From Mycolicibacterium parafortuitum (GTDB taxonomy: Bacteria; Actinomycetota; Actinomycetes; Mycobacteriales; Mycobacteriaceae): DNA of 64,000 nt. A program made the translations under genes and the position numbers. How positions within the stretch are numbered: the first letter of the stretch is position 1; every line of letters begins with the position of its first letter. Shown in pieces: positions 17,279-25,584 of the stretch. The DNA is taken from positions 930,001 through 994,000 of the forward strand of contig NZ_AP022598.1 of NCBI RefSeq assembly GCF_010725485.1. Direction: 5' to 3'. The notes below the pieces were generated by a model. That model had not been told where the DNA came from and did no database searches. It was given only the letters and a program-made list of their open reading frames with translations.

Positions 17279-18561
17279 CGCGGACCGAAACGACGCTGGT
17301 GTTCGGCGAGCGCATCGGCGAAGCACTCCCGGGGCGCGCGGATCACGCCCGCGCCGATCTGTCCGCCGTCGCGGCCGGCCAGGCCGACGTCCATCACCGG
17401 CAGCACCCCGGTCGCGAGGACTTTGCGCGCATCGATACCGGTCGGGGTGCCCCGGAAGGCGAACTGCGGGATGCGATAGGTGCTGTTCTCGCCGTGGGTG
17501 ATCGCGTACATCTCCAGGTTGCGCTCGATCATCACCTGGGGCGACCCGCCCTGGTACTCCTGCAGCGACAACGCACACGCCTGGGCGAAGCCGCCGAGGC
17601 CCACCGTCTCGGTGATGGGGGACTCGCCGCCCATCCAGGTGATCTCGTCTTCGGTGTGCCCCGCGAACAGCTTGCCCTGGTGGATCGGGGGTGGGCCCTC
17701 GAACCAGGTGTCGCCGAGCCCGGCGAGCTTCACCGCGAAGCCCCGGCAGCTGAACGCCATCGCGGACACGAGCGTCGACCCGGGCACCACCATCGCGTCG
17801 GCAGAGGCCTTGGCCGCTGCCATCGAGAGCCGCAGGAAGAAGTAGTCGTTCTCAGCGAGGTGAAGCATCGTCTCGCGGACGCCGGGCACTCGATCGTCGC
17901 ACATGTCGAGGATAGCGGGCATGATTTCCCGGTTGAACAGGATGGAGGCCGCCGCGTTGCGGCTGTGCACCTCGTCACCCATCCGCAGCGCACGCGCGAT
18001 CAGCGGCTTGAGCGCGATCCCGCCGCGGCGGCGGATCGCCTCCCCGACCACGGGTGCGAGCACGGTGTTGACGTGCAGCAGACGCTGGTGGACACCCTCG
18101 TCATAACAGCCGTAGTTCAGCCGGCGGGGTTCCTTACCCTCGTAGAAGTTGCAGAAGCCCCGGTTTCCGTGGGCGCGGTTCTCCACCACGAACACCGGCA
18201 TGGACGCGGTGTAGATGCCGGCCAGGGATCCGACGGCGGCGTAGTCCTGACAGGCGCCGACCTCGATGCGTCCGGAGTCGAATCCCGCGATCGCGTCCTC
18301 CCGGCTGTCCGCGAGTCCCTCGAACAGCGCCCCGCCGATCAGCGCCTCACGCTGCCCGCCGGTGTACTCCGACCATGCCATCGGCGCTCCGGAGGTGAGC
18401 ACCAGATTGTCGCGGTATCCCGGCAGCACGTCGCGGGCCGCGGCCACGTCGACCACCCAGGGGTCGGCGGCGTCGAGCCGCTCGAATGCCAGCGCGTTGG
18501 CCTGCTCGACGGTCGTGAACCCGAGAGCGGGATCGGTGCCCAGATCGGTGGCGCTCACCAT
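17275..18561 (-). CDS. DUF1116 protein (YlbE/AllG-like, carbamoyltransferase-related)
   Basis: A 428-residue protein of the DUF1116 family. Recognisable segments include the C-terminal run from GGFAQACALSL to HGENSTYRIPQFAFRGTP and the central AENDYFFLRLSMAAAK. In E. coli the related YlbE (AllG) works with FdrA and YlbF as an oxamate carbamoyltransferase in anaerobic allantoin breakdown. Neither an FdrA-like nor a YlbF-like gene is visible here, so the function could differ. ATG at 18561 overlaps the upstream SDR by seven bases; an adjacent GTG would overlap by four. Family call by pattern memory. Confidence 0.7.
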   Translation of the reverse strand: MVSATDLGTDPALGFTTVEQANALAFERLDAADPWVVDVAAARDVLPGYRDNLVLTSGAPMAWSEYTGGQREALIGGALFEGLADSREDAIAGFDSGRIEVGACQDYAAVGSLAGIYTASMPVFVVENRAHGNRGFCNFYEGKEPRRLNYGCYDEGVHQRLLHVNTVLAPVVGEAIRRRGGIALKPLIARALRMGDEVHSRNAAASILFNREIMPAILDMCDDRVPGVRETMLHLAENDYFFLRLSMAAAKASADAMVVPGSTLVSAMAFSCRGFAVKLAGLGDTWFEGPPPIHQGKLFAGHTEDEITWMGGESPITETVGLGGFAQACALSLQEYQGGSPQVMIERNLEMYAITHGENSTYRIPQFAFRGTPTGIDARKVLATGVLPVMDVGLAGRDGGQIGAGVIRAPRECFADALAEHQRRFGPR

Positions 18562-19286
18562 GCGACCACACCGCCGTCCACCAGCAGGGTCTGTGCCGTG
18601 ATGAACGAGGCACGCGGCGAGAGCAGGAACTCGACGGCCTCCGCCACCTCCTCGGGCTCACCGATGCGCTTGAGCATCGCATAGGACGCACTGACCTCCT
18701 CGCCCCCGGACACCCTCGCCATGGAGGGGCTCATCGGCGCGCGAATCACCCCTGGGGCGACGTTGTTGACCCGAATCGCCCGCGGGGCAAGCTCTTCGGC
18801 GATGTAACGCGTGTAGGCGGCGATACCGGCCTTGGTTGCTCCGTAGACCGACGCTCCGCGGAACCGGCCGAAGTGTCCGGTCAGGCTGCCGACGTTGACG
18901 ATGGCACTGCCCTCGGTCAGCAGCGGCGCCACGGCGTCGGTGACCCTGGCCATGCCGGCGATGTTCACCTGGAACATCAGCTCGAGCTTGGCCTCGTCGA
19001 TCTCCCCCAGGAACGAATCCCGCAGGATGCCAGCGCAATTGACCAGGCCGTAGAGCGTCTCGCCGTCGTCGACCGTCGAAGCCACCGCCGAATCGACGTC
19101 AGCGCGATCCGTGACGTCCATGACCAGGGGCACGGTGCCCTCCAGGCCGTCGCGGCCGAAGTCCACGGCCTCGACGGCGCCCTTGAGGTCGGCCGCCACC
19201 GGTACATACCCGCTCTGCAGCAGTCTGCGGCAGATCGCCTGCCCGATGACCCCGGCCCCGCCGGTCACGATGACTTTGTTTCCCAA
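18555..19286 (-). CDS. SDR-family oxidoreductase, first gene of the operon
   Basis: A 243-residue short-chain dehydrogenase with VIVTGGAGVIG, an aspartate after strand two (AADLKG), VNCAGI, NVGSLTG and the catalytic YGATK. It is the promoter-proximal gene of the ten-gene minus operon and is divergent from the gntR gene; the 197 bases between them carry two operator-like boxes. It is one of three SDRs in the unit, all about 30-40 percent alike by eye, so they are probably not recent duplicates. Confidence 0.85.
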   Translation of the reverse strand: MGNKVIVTGGAGVIGQAICRRLLQSGYVPVAADLKGAVEAVDFGRDGLEGTVPLVMDVTDRADVDSAVASTVDDGETLYGLVNCAGILRDSFLGEIDEAKLELMFQVNIAGMARVTDAVAPLLTEGSAIVNVGSLTGHFGRFRGASVYGATKAGIAAYTRYIAEELAPRAIRVNNVAPGVIRAPMSPSMARVSGGEEVSASYAMLKRIGEPEEVAEAVEFLLSPRASFITAQTLLVDGGVVAW

Positions 19287-19342
19287 CGCCTCAACCCTTC
19301 TCGGCTGGTGACTCGAATCACGAACTGATCGTCAGTTTTGTC

Positions 19343-19417
19343 GATAAAGACCTATTGGTCAAGTTTTTAGTTCTTTTATTTGGCGCCGGCCCGTTCGGTG
19401 CGTTCTTTGGTCTAAAG
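19343..19417. promoter_or_regulatory. Divergent gntR/operon control region with candidate operators
   Basis: GACC-TATT-GGTC at 19349-19360 is a perfect four-base inverted repeat. It is followed by GTTTTTAGTTCTTT (19363-19376), which is an exact 14-base match to the complement of 21825-21838 before the permease. A second box, CTTTGGTCTAAAG at 19405-19417, is nearly palindromic. FadR-type GntR regulators bind TGGTnnnACCA-like sites, so these are plausible autoregulatory operators. Confidence 0.55.
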
Positions 19418-19483
19418 GGCTGGACAAAACCCTCTTACGAAGGCCGGTACGGTACCGTGCTGGCAAACGAAAGGGGGCTCCAC

Positions 19484-20221
19484 ATGAGTGCGGAACGCCC
19501 GTCGGCGCTGAGCCCGGTCCGGCAGATCCCGGCCCACGAGCTCGTAGTCGACCAGATGCGCCGCGCGCTGGAACTGGGCCAGTTCCGGCCCGGTGACCGG
19601 CTACCCACCGAACGTGAACTCTCCGAAATGCTCGACGTGTCCCGAACCACGGTCCGCACCGCGGTCGCGGTCCTGGAACGCGAAGGGCTGATCGCGGTGC
19701 GCCGCGGCCGCGGCGGCGGGTTCACCGTGCAGGCTCCGCACGTCGACCCCGCCGAGATGCGCCGCGAGTTACGCCGCAACAAGCGGGCCATCCGCGACGC
19801 CTTCGACTACCGCATCGTGGTCGAAACCGGTGCCACCCGGCTGGCCGCCACCCGTCGCCGCGCGATCGACCTGGCCGATCTGCGCAAACTCCTCGGCGGC
19901 ATGGAGGACGCCTTGAACGTCGCCCTGCAGGAGCAGTCCGCCCAGCGCACCATCGAGTTCCAGACCCTGGACACGGCCTTCCACATGGGCATCGCGCAGG
20001 CGGCCCAGAACGACCGCCTGCTCGATGCCGTCGGTGATGCCCGCCGCCGCATGTGGCTTCCGGTGGGCGCCATCTTCGGTCGTCTGGAGCCCAATGCCAA
20101 CGACTTTCACGAATCGATCCTCGAGGCGATCGAGGAACGCGATCCCGAGTTGGCCGCGTCGCGGATGGAGGCTCACATCAACGACACCCGGAACACCCTG
20201 GAGAGCTGGCTCAAGCGCTGA
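19484..20221 (+). CDS. GntR-family regulator, FadR subfamily (FCD domain)
   Basis: A 245-residue transcription factor. Residues about 12-80 form the winged helix: QMRRALELGQFRPGDRLPT, RELSEMLDVSRTTVRTAV and LIAVRRGRGGGFTV. The C-terminal all-helical FCD domain (IVVETGATRLAATRRRA, then DTAFHMGIAQAAQNDRL) has the D-x3-H arrangement that binds metal and ligand in this subfamily. The ATG at 19484 follows AAAGGGGG. It is divergent from the catabolic operon and convergent with the permease; shared boxes suggest it controls both and itself, usually as a ligand-released repressor. Confidence 0.9.
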   Translation: MSAERPSALSPVRQIPAHELVVDQMRRALELGQFRPGDRLPTERELSEMLDVSRTTVRTAVAVLEREGLIAVRRGRGGGFTVQAPHVDPAEMRRELRRNKRAIRDAFDYRIVVETGATRLAATRRRAIDLADLRKLLGGMEDALNVALQEQSAQRTIEFQTLDTAFHMGIAQAAQNDRLLDAVGDARRRMWLPVGAIFGRLEPNANDFHESILEAIEERDPELAASRMEAHINDTRNTLESWLKR

Positions 20222-20244
20222 GGCTGCGGTGCGGGCGCGGGACA

Positions 20245-21762
20245 TCAGTCGGTGGGCTTGTCGTCGAACACGGTGGACCCGATCCGCGCGTAGAGCTCCG
20301 GCTTGGCCTTGCGCCAGTACAGCGCCACCGCGATCGACCCGAACAGCAGTGTCAGCAGGATGTACGGGATCAACTTGAAGAACAGTGTCTCCGAGGCGGT
20401 TCCAGCGGCCGCGGACATGTTCGAGGCCATCAGGTAGATGACGTAGACCATCCCGGCACCGCCGATGATCGGAGCAGCCAGGGTGCGCCACCAGCTGGCG
20501 GTCTCCGGATGCTGCTTCTTGACGTGGAAGTACACCACCGTGGCGATCGACGACATCGTCTGCACGGTCAACAGGCACAGCGTGGCCAGGATCGCCACCA
20601 GCACGAACAACACGGCGTAGGGGTCCGCGCCGCTGACCGCGCACACGATCAGGACGATGGCGGCGAACACGCTCTGGGCCAGCGACGCGACATACGGTGA
20701 CGCGTGTTTGGGGTGCGCCTCCCCGAGGCGACGGGGCAGCAGCCCGTCACGCCCGAAGGCGAACAGGTAACGGGCGGCGGAATTGTGGATGGCCAGCGCG
20801 CAGGCGAACGAACCGCCGATCATCAGCCACTCGAAGACGACGATCGCCCACTGCCCGAGATATTGCTGGGTCGGTGCGTAGATCAGGTCGAACGGTGTTG
20901 CGCCGGAGGCCAGTTCGACCGCCTTGGTGGGTCCGTTGCCCACGATCATGCCCCACGCGATGAAGGTGTAGAACACGCCGATCCCGATGACGGCGATCAT
21001 GGTGGCCTGCGGGACGATCTTCTTGGGGTTCTTCGATTCCTCGCCGTAGATCGCGGTGGATTCGAACCCCACCCACGACCAGAACGCCATCAGCAGGCCC
21101 AGACCCACCACGCCGCCGGCGACCCCGTTGGTGCTCAACGCGCTCACCGGGTTCAGCGACTCCCAGCTCATACCCTCCGGATGATGCATCAGTGACGCCG
21201 TGGCGGTCAGACTCAGCATCACGATCTCGGCGACCAGCACCGCACCCAGCACCTTGGCCGCCACCGAGATGTCCCAATGCGACAGGGTGGCGATGACGAT
21301 CACGCCGATCGCCGCGTAGACCAGCCACGGCAGGTCGATACCGAACTGCGCGGAGACCGCCTGGTCGACGAAGACGGAGAAGATGCCGATGAGACCGGCT
21401 TCCATCGTCATGTAGGTGAACATCGACATCACCCCGGCGGGCAGGCCGGGAATCTTCGACCAGCCTCGGGAAACGAACGTGTAGAACGCTCCGGCAGCGG
21501 TGATATGCCTTGCCAGAGCGATGAATCCGACGCTGAAGATGCTCAGCACGACGGTGGCGATGATGAAGCCCGCCGGGGCGCCCAGCCCGTTGCCGAAACC
21601 GACCGCCACCGGCAGGTTGCCCGTCATCGCGGTGATCGGCGCCGAGAACGCCACCACCATGAACACCACGCCTGCCAGTCCGATGGCGCCCCGCTTGAGG
21701 GTGTGCCCCTCCCCGGACTCGGGGGCGGCGACCTGCGCCGGTGGGTCTGAACGGAGCGCCAT
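20245..21762 (-). CDS. APC-superfamily amino acid/amine permease
   Basis: A 505-residue transporter with about twelve membrane helices. The first helix GLAGVVFMVVAFSAPITAM carries the substrate-site region of APC proteins, and FWSWVGFESTAIYGEESKNP is the conserved helix 6-loop segment. It would import an amino acid, polyamine or similar nitrogen compound by proton symport. It is convergent with gntR (23 bases apart) and has its own promoter region with the same 14-base element found before gntR. It is the likely entry step of the adjacent gamma-glutamylation pathway. Confidence 0.85.
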   Translation of the reverse strand: MALRSDPPAQVAAPESGEGHTLKRGAIGLAGVVFMVVAFSAPITAMTGNLPVAVGFGNGLGAPAGFIIATVVLSIFSVGFIALARHITAAGAFYTFVSRGWSKIPGLPAGVMSMFTYMTMEAGLIGIFSVFVDQAVSAQFGIDLPWLVYAAIGVIVIATLSHWDISVAAKVLGAVLVAEIVMLSLTATASLMHHPEGMSWESLNPVSALSTNGVAGGVVGLGLLMAFWSWVGFESTAIYGEESKNPKKIVPQATMIAVIGIGVFYTFIAWGMIVGNGPTKAVELASGATPFDLIYAPTQQYLGQWAIVVFEWLMIGGSFACALAIHNSAARYLFAFGRDGLLPRRLGEAHPKHASPYVASLAQSVFAAIVLIVCAVSGADPYAVLFVLVAILATLCLLTVQTMSSIATVVYFHVKKQHPETASWWRTLAAPIIGGAGMVYVIYLMASNMSAAAGTASETLFFKLIPYILLTLLFGSIAVALYWRKAKPELYARIGSTVFDDKPTD

Positions 21763-21824
21763 ACAGAGCCTGCCTTTCGTCGATGGTGACGTGAGTCACT
21801 GAACTGACAGGAGCGTAAGGGCCT

Positions 21825-21855
21825 AAAGAACTAAAAACAAGACCTATAGACCAAT
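21825..21855 (-). promoter_or_regulatory. Candidate GntR operator/promoter before the permease
   Basis: AAAGAACTAAAAAC (21825-21838) is followed by GACCTATAGACCAAT (21841-21855). Read on the minus strand the order (TTGGTCTATAGGTC box, then GTTTTTAGTTCTTT) is the same as on the plus strand before gntR, so the two promoters share their architecture. Confidence 0.5.
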
Positions 21856-21911
21856 GTTTACAATTGTGGCGCGCAGCACAGAACCGCGGGAGAGCCCGGG
21901 TACCGCGGGAA

Positions 21912-22775
21912 TCAGCGCTGCAGCAACTCGAGCAGATAAGCTCCGTAGCCGGATTTGAGCAGCGTGTGCGCCCGCTCTTCGAGGGCGTCGTCGTCGATGT
22001 AGCCGAGGCGCCAAGCCACCTCTTCGGGCACGCTGATCTTCAGTCCCTGCCGCCGCTCGATGGTGCGCACGAAATCGGCGGCGTCGAGCAGCGAGTCGAA
22101 GGTGCCGGTGTCCAGCCACGCCGTGCCACGCGCCAGCACCTCGACGCTGAGCCGGCCCTGTTCCAGATACGTCTGGTTGATCTCGGTGATCTCGTACTCG
22201 CCGCGCGCGGATTTCGTTAGCCCGCGGGCGATCTCGACGACATCGTGGTCGTAGAAGTACAGCCCGGGCACCGCGTAGTGCGATGCCGGGGCGGCAGGTT
22301 TCTCCTGTAGCGACAGCGCGGTGCCGTCGGGTGAGAAGTCGACGACACCGTAGTCCGACGGGTTGGCCACCCAGTACGCGAAGATCGCTCCGCCGCGGAC
22401 GCCGTGGAAGCGCTGCAGACTGGTCCCCAGGCCGGGGCCGTAGAAGATGTTGTCGCCCAACACCAGTGCGACGGATTCGGAGCCGATGTGCGACGCTCCG
22501 ATCACGAACGCCTGCGCGAGCCCGTCCGGCTCGTCCTGCACCGCGTAGGTCAGGTTGATCCCGAACGCCGAGCCGTCGCCGAGCAGGCGGCGGAAATCCG
22601 GGGCGTCCTGTGGGGTGGTGATCACCAGGATGTCGCGGATTCCCGCCATCATCAACGTGCAGAGCGGGTAGTAGATCATCGGCTTGTCGTACACCGGCAT
22701 CAACTGCTTGCTGACACCCAGCGTGATCGGATACAGCCTGGTGCCCGATCCCCCGGCCAGCACGATGCCGCGCAT
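21912..22775 (-). CDS. rmlA: Glucose-1-phosphate thymidylyltransferase
   Basis: Makes dTDP-glucose from glucose-1-phosphate and dTTP, the first step to dTDP-L-rhamnose needed for the mycobacterial cell-wall linker and glycolipids. The 287-residue length and the motifs [46 protein letters not shown] and [10 protein letters not shown] fit RmlA closely. It overlaps the upstream NTF2-like gene (TGATG), as the M. tuberculosis pair Rv0333-rmlA are adjacent. No rmlB, rmlC or rmlD lies in the window. It is last in a six-gene minus operon that starts with udgA. Confidence 0.93.
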   Translation of the reverse strand: MRGIVLAGGSGTRLYPITLGVSKQLMPVYDKPMIYYPLCTLMMAGIRDILVITTPQDAPDFRRLLGDGSAFGINLTYAVQDEPDGLAQAFVIGASHIGSESVALVLGDNIFYGPGLGTSLQRFHGVRGGAIFAYWVANPSDYGVVDFSPDGTALSLQEKPAAPASHYAVPGLYFYDHDVVEIARGLTKSARGEYEITEINQTYLEQGRLSVEVLARGTAWLDTGTFDSLLDAADFVRTIERRQGLKISVPEEVAWRLGYIDDDALEERAHTLLKSGYGAYLLELLQR

Positions 22776-23143
22776 CAGCCGGACAGATCCGCTTCGTCGA
22801 GGTCGGTGGCGGCCAGCGCGGCCGCCAGGTCGGGGTGGCGGAACACCGAGGTGACGTGGTCGTGCACCACCCGGAACGCCGATGCCGCGGCGCCGGTCTC
22901 GCCGGTGACGGAGACGATCTGCTGTTCGGCGACCACGACCCCGTCGTGGACGTAGATGCGGCCGGGTTCGACCCGCTCGTCGAGCGACTGCGCCCACTGC
23001 TGCAGCGCGGCATGTCCCTGCGCGGCGCCGTGGGCGTCGCCGATCTCGATGTCCTCGCTGGACAGCGACAGCAACGTGTCGATGTCGCGGTCGTTGAGCG
23101 CGTCGTGCCAGGCGAGGACGGTGGCCAGCTCCGATGTGGTCAT
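22775..23143 (-). CDS. NTF2-like/SnoaL-like small protein (Rv0333-type)
   Basis: A 122-residue single-domain protein. The start [21 protein letters not shown] and a later [13 protein letters not shown] are typical of the NTF2-like cone fold used by SnoaL-type enzymes and by ligand-binding proteins. No catalytic Asp/His pair can be assigned safely. It lies directly upstream of rmlA with a one-base overlap, the same position as Rv0333 in M. tuberculosis. Function unknown. Confidence 0.65.
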   Translation of the reverse strand: MTTSELATVLAWHDALNDRDIDTLLSLSSEDIEIGDAHGAAQGHAALQQWAQSLDERVEPGRIYVHDGVVVAEQQIVSVTGETGAAASAFRVVHDHVTSVFRHPDLAAALAATDLDEADLSG

Positions 23144-23168
23144 GAGTCGAGCTTAGGCGGCGCGCCCG

Positions 23169-23915
23169 CTAGAACGGGGTGCGCTCCAGCCACGCGTCCC
23201 ACACCTCGGCGTCACCGAACACCTCCAGCCCGGCCGTGTCCGCGGGCGTGCGGCGTGTCAGGGCCAGCAGCAGTCCGGTCGCGGGTCCCCGCAGCGCGAC
23301 GCTGCCCTTGCCGTGGTTGTGGGACCACCAGATGCCGTCCTCGTCGTGCACGATGGTCCACTCCCCGGTCGGGCCGAGCTTGTCGTCGGTGGCGTGCAGG
23401 TGGATGGAGTTGTGCCGGTCCAGCGGGGGCGTGGCATGCCGGCTACTGGCAGCCAGTTCGATCCATTCGCTGATGCTGTCGGCGGCCAGGTCGGGCGGCG
23501 GCTCGAAGTCGGCGCCCAGCGCCAGCGCGGCGTCGGCGTGGTGCACCAGGACCTCGTGCAGGCGCCTGCGCAGCCACCACCCGCTCGGGCGCGGCCCGAC
23601 GAACGTCCACACCTTGGTGTCGGGGCGGGCCCGGTCCACGGCGTCGATCATCGCCTGCGCGCTGCCGACGAACCAGTCGATCGCCGCGTCCGGGTCCTCG
23701 GGCGGTCTGCCGTCGCGCACGTCGCGGGGGTCCAGCGGATCGGTCCGCCGCTCGCTGACGATCTGTGCGGCCCAACGGTTTCCGCGGCCGACGTGCCGGA
23801 ACAGCTGTTTGAGGGTCCACTCCCCGCAGGTGGGCACCGGCGTGGCCGGGTCTGCCGATCGGATCAGGTCACCGAAGGCTCGAGTCTGCTCGAGCAGTGC
23901 TGCTCGGAAGTCCAC
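23169..23915 (-). CDS. Maleylpyruvate isomerase/DinB-type mycothiol-dependent protein (Rv0332-type)
   Basis: A 248-residue protein of the mycothiol-dependent maleylpyruvate isomerase superfamily. The N-terminal four-helix bundle has the metal histidine in LKQLFRHVGRGNRW and the second pair in RRRLHEVLVHHADAALALG, typical of DinB/MDMPI domains; a C-terminal SCP2-like domain follows (GEWTIVHDEDG). The GTG at 23915 gives the usual start (VDFRAALLEQ) and lies two bases after the P450 stop. It probably performs a mycothiol-linked reaction on an unknown substrate. Confidence 0.7.
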   Translation of the reverse strand: MDFRAALLEQTRAFGDLIRSADPATPVPTCGEWTLKQLFRHVGRGNRWAAQIVSERRTDPLDPRDVRDGRPPEDPDAAIDWFVGSAQAMIDAVDRARPDTKVWTFVGPRPSGWWLRRRLHEVLVHHADAALALGADFEPPPDLAADSISEWIELAASSRHATPPLDRHNSIHLHATDDKLGPTGEWTIVHDEDGIWWSHNHGKGSVALRGPATGLLLALTRRTPADTAGLEVFGDAEVWDAWLERTPF

Positions 23916-23917
23916 CC

Positions 23918-25252
23918 CTACGAACCTAGCGCGGCGCGGGCGGTACCGAGTGTGATCGGCAAGGTTGACCATCCCCGTAAGACTCTGGTGTCGCGGCGCT
24001 GCCCCGATCCGGCCAGCCGGGCGTCGGGATACCGCTCGAAGAACGTGCGCAACCCGACCTCGCCCTCGGCCCTGGCCAGCGCGGCACCGAGACAGAAGTG
24101 CCTGCCGCCGGAGAAGGACAGGTGCCTGCCCGCGTTGTCGCGTTCGATGTCGAACCGGTGCGGATCGGTGAACACCTGCGGGTCGCGGTTGGCCCCGGCG
24201 AGGTGCACGATCACCAGCTCACCGCGTTCGATCGGCGTTCCGGCGACCTCGACGGGGCGGCGGGCGTAGCGCGCGCTCATCTGCACCGGCGAATCCAGCC
24301 GCAGGATCTCCTCGACGGCGTTCGGCCACAGCTCGGGCCGTTCGGCGAGTGTGTCCAGGTGCCCGCGGTCGTCGAGCAGCATCCGAATCCCGTTGCCCAG
24401 CAAGTTCACAGTGGTTTCGAAGCCGGCGGCCAGCACCAGCCCGGCGGTGGCCTGCAGTTCCCGCTCGGAGAGCCGGCCGGCGTCGTCGGCGTCGGCGCTG
24501 GCCTGGATCAGCTGGCTCATCAGGTCGTCGCCGGGGTTGCGGCGCAGCTCCTCCATGTGGTCGCGAAGCCACGCGTTGAAACCGACCAGGCCCTTCTCCA
24601 CCTGCTGGAACTGCCGCCAGGACAATCCGATGTCGAGGCTGGGCGCACCCAGTTCACCGAACCGCAGGATCTGTTCGCGGTCGCGTTCGGGTACGCCGAG
24701 GATGTCGCTGATCACCGCGACGGGCAGTTGCGAGCAGTAGCGCTCGACGATGTCGACCACGCCGGATTCGCGTTCGAGATCGTCGAGAAGTCGGTCGGCG
24801 GTCAGCTGGACCCGGTCGCGTAGCCCGTTGACCGCGCGGGTGGTGAACACCGAGGACACCAGCTTGCGGCAGCGGGTGTGGTCGGGCGGCTCGATCGACA
24901 GCAGCGACGGCGGTTCGATCGGGTGCAGCAGCCCGGAATGGGTCTTTTGGTTGACCCACTGCAGCGGTTTGGGCAGACCGCCGCCGAGCGAGGACACCCG
25001 GAAGTCGTCCGAGCGGAGGATCTCGTTGGCCGCCTGGTGGTCGACGGTCACCAGCACCACACGGCACCTCACCACGCGGCCGAGGCTGCGGACCTCGTCG
25101 GCGAACGCGCCAGGGTCGGCACGCACGGCCGGATCGGCGATCAGCCGGGCCTGCGGATCTCCGCTGCGCCGGGCGGTGAACTTCGCCAGCCCGCGGATGA
25201 CGCCGTGCAGCGCCACCCACCGGATACGTTGCCGCAGAGAATTGGCCGCCAT
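23918..25252 (-). CDS. Cytochrome P450, CYP140-like
   Basis: A 444-residue soluble P450. I-helix GLVLAAGFETTVNLL, the ExxR motif in VEEILRLDSPVQ and the heme-cysteine loop FSGGRHFCLGAALA are complete. The N-terminus (IRWVALHGVIRG, ARLIADPAV) and the end (RRDTRVLRGWSTLPITLG) resemble what I remember of M. tuberculosis CYP140A1 (Rv1880c); this family label is from memory. The gene overlaps the DUF1330 gene by one base and is followed two bases later by the isomerase-like gene, so it is embedded in the udgA-rmlA operon. Confidence 0.85.
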   Translation of the reverse strand: MAANSLRQRIRWVALHGVIRGLAKFTARRSGDPQARLIADPAVRADPGAFADEVRSLGRVVRCRVVLVTVDHQAANEILRSDDFRVSSLGGGLPKPLQWVNQKTHSGLLHPIEPPSLLSIEPPDHTRCRKLVSSVFTTRAVNGLRDRVQLTADRLLDDLERESGVVDIVERYCSQLPVAVISDILGVPERDREQILRFGELGAPSLDIGLSWRQFQQVEKGLVGFNAWLRDHMEELRRNPGDDLMSQLIQASADADDAGRLSERELQATAGLVLAAGFETTVNLLGNGIRMLLDDRGHLDTLAERPELWPNAVEEILRLDSPVQMSARYARRPVEVAGTPIERGELVIVHLAGANRDPQVFTDPHRFDIERDNAGRHLSFSGGRHFCLGAALARAEGEVGLRTFFERYPDARLAGSGQRRDTRVLRGWSTLPITLGTARAALGS

Positions 25253-25575
25253 CAGTTCACCTTAAGCAGGGGCCGCAGGTCGTCCAACCGGTCGAACAGG
25301 TGCCAGACGTAGGACGACGAGCCGTTCTCCCGGTGCGCGTGCAGTTCGGCCAGTTCGGGGTCGTTGCAGTACCCGTCGAACGCGTCCTTCGATTCCCACT
25401 CGACCAGGATCAGCACGGTGCGCGGCGCGATGTCGCCGGTGACCGATTCGCGGAACCGCCCCAGCGCGACGACGCGTCCGCCGTGCTTGGCGACCTCGGC
25501 GGGTGAGCGTTTTGAGTAGGCCAGGTACTCGTCGCGGTCGGCGACGTCGAACAGGTTCAGCGCGTAGACGGACAT
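25252..25575 (-). CDS. DUF1330-like small protein
   Basis: A 107-residue dimeric alpha/beta-barrel type protein. The start MSVYALNLFDVADRDEYLAYSK and the core LILVEWESKDAFDGYCNDPE are characteristic of DUF1330, whose function is not established. It sits between udgA (nine-base gap) and the P450 (TGATG overlap), so it is expressed with them. A role as a small accessory enzyme or chaperone for the P450 step is conceivable but not shown. Confidence 0.65.
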   Translation of the reverse strand: MSVYALNLFDVADRDEYLAYSKRSPAEVAKHGGRVVALGRFRESVTGDIAPRTVLILVEWESKDAFDGYCNDPELAELHAHRENGSSSYVWHLFDRLDDLRPLLKVN

Positions 25576-25584
25576 GCCGCGACG

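Noticed and set aside
5178..21762. Recent horizontal transfer of the catabolic region
   Set aside because: Base composition inside the genes looks like the neighbours and no mobility genes flank it; only the interrupted synteny suggests insertion.
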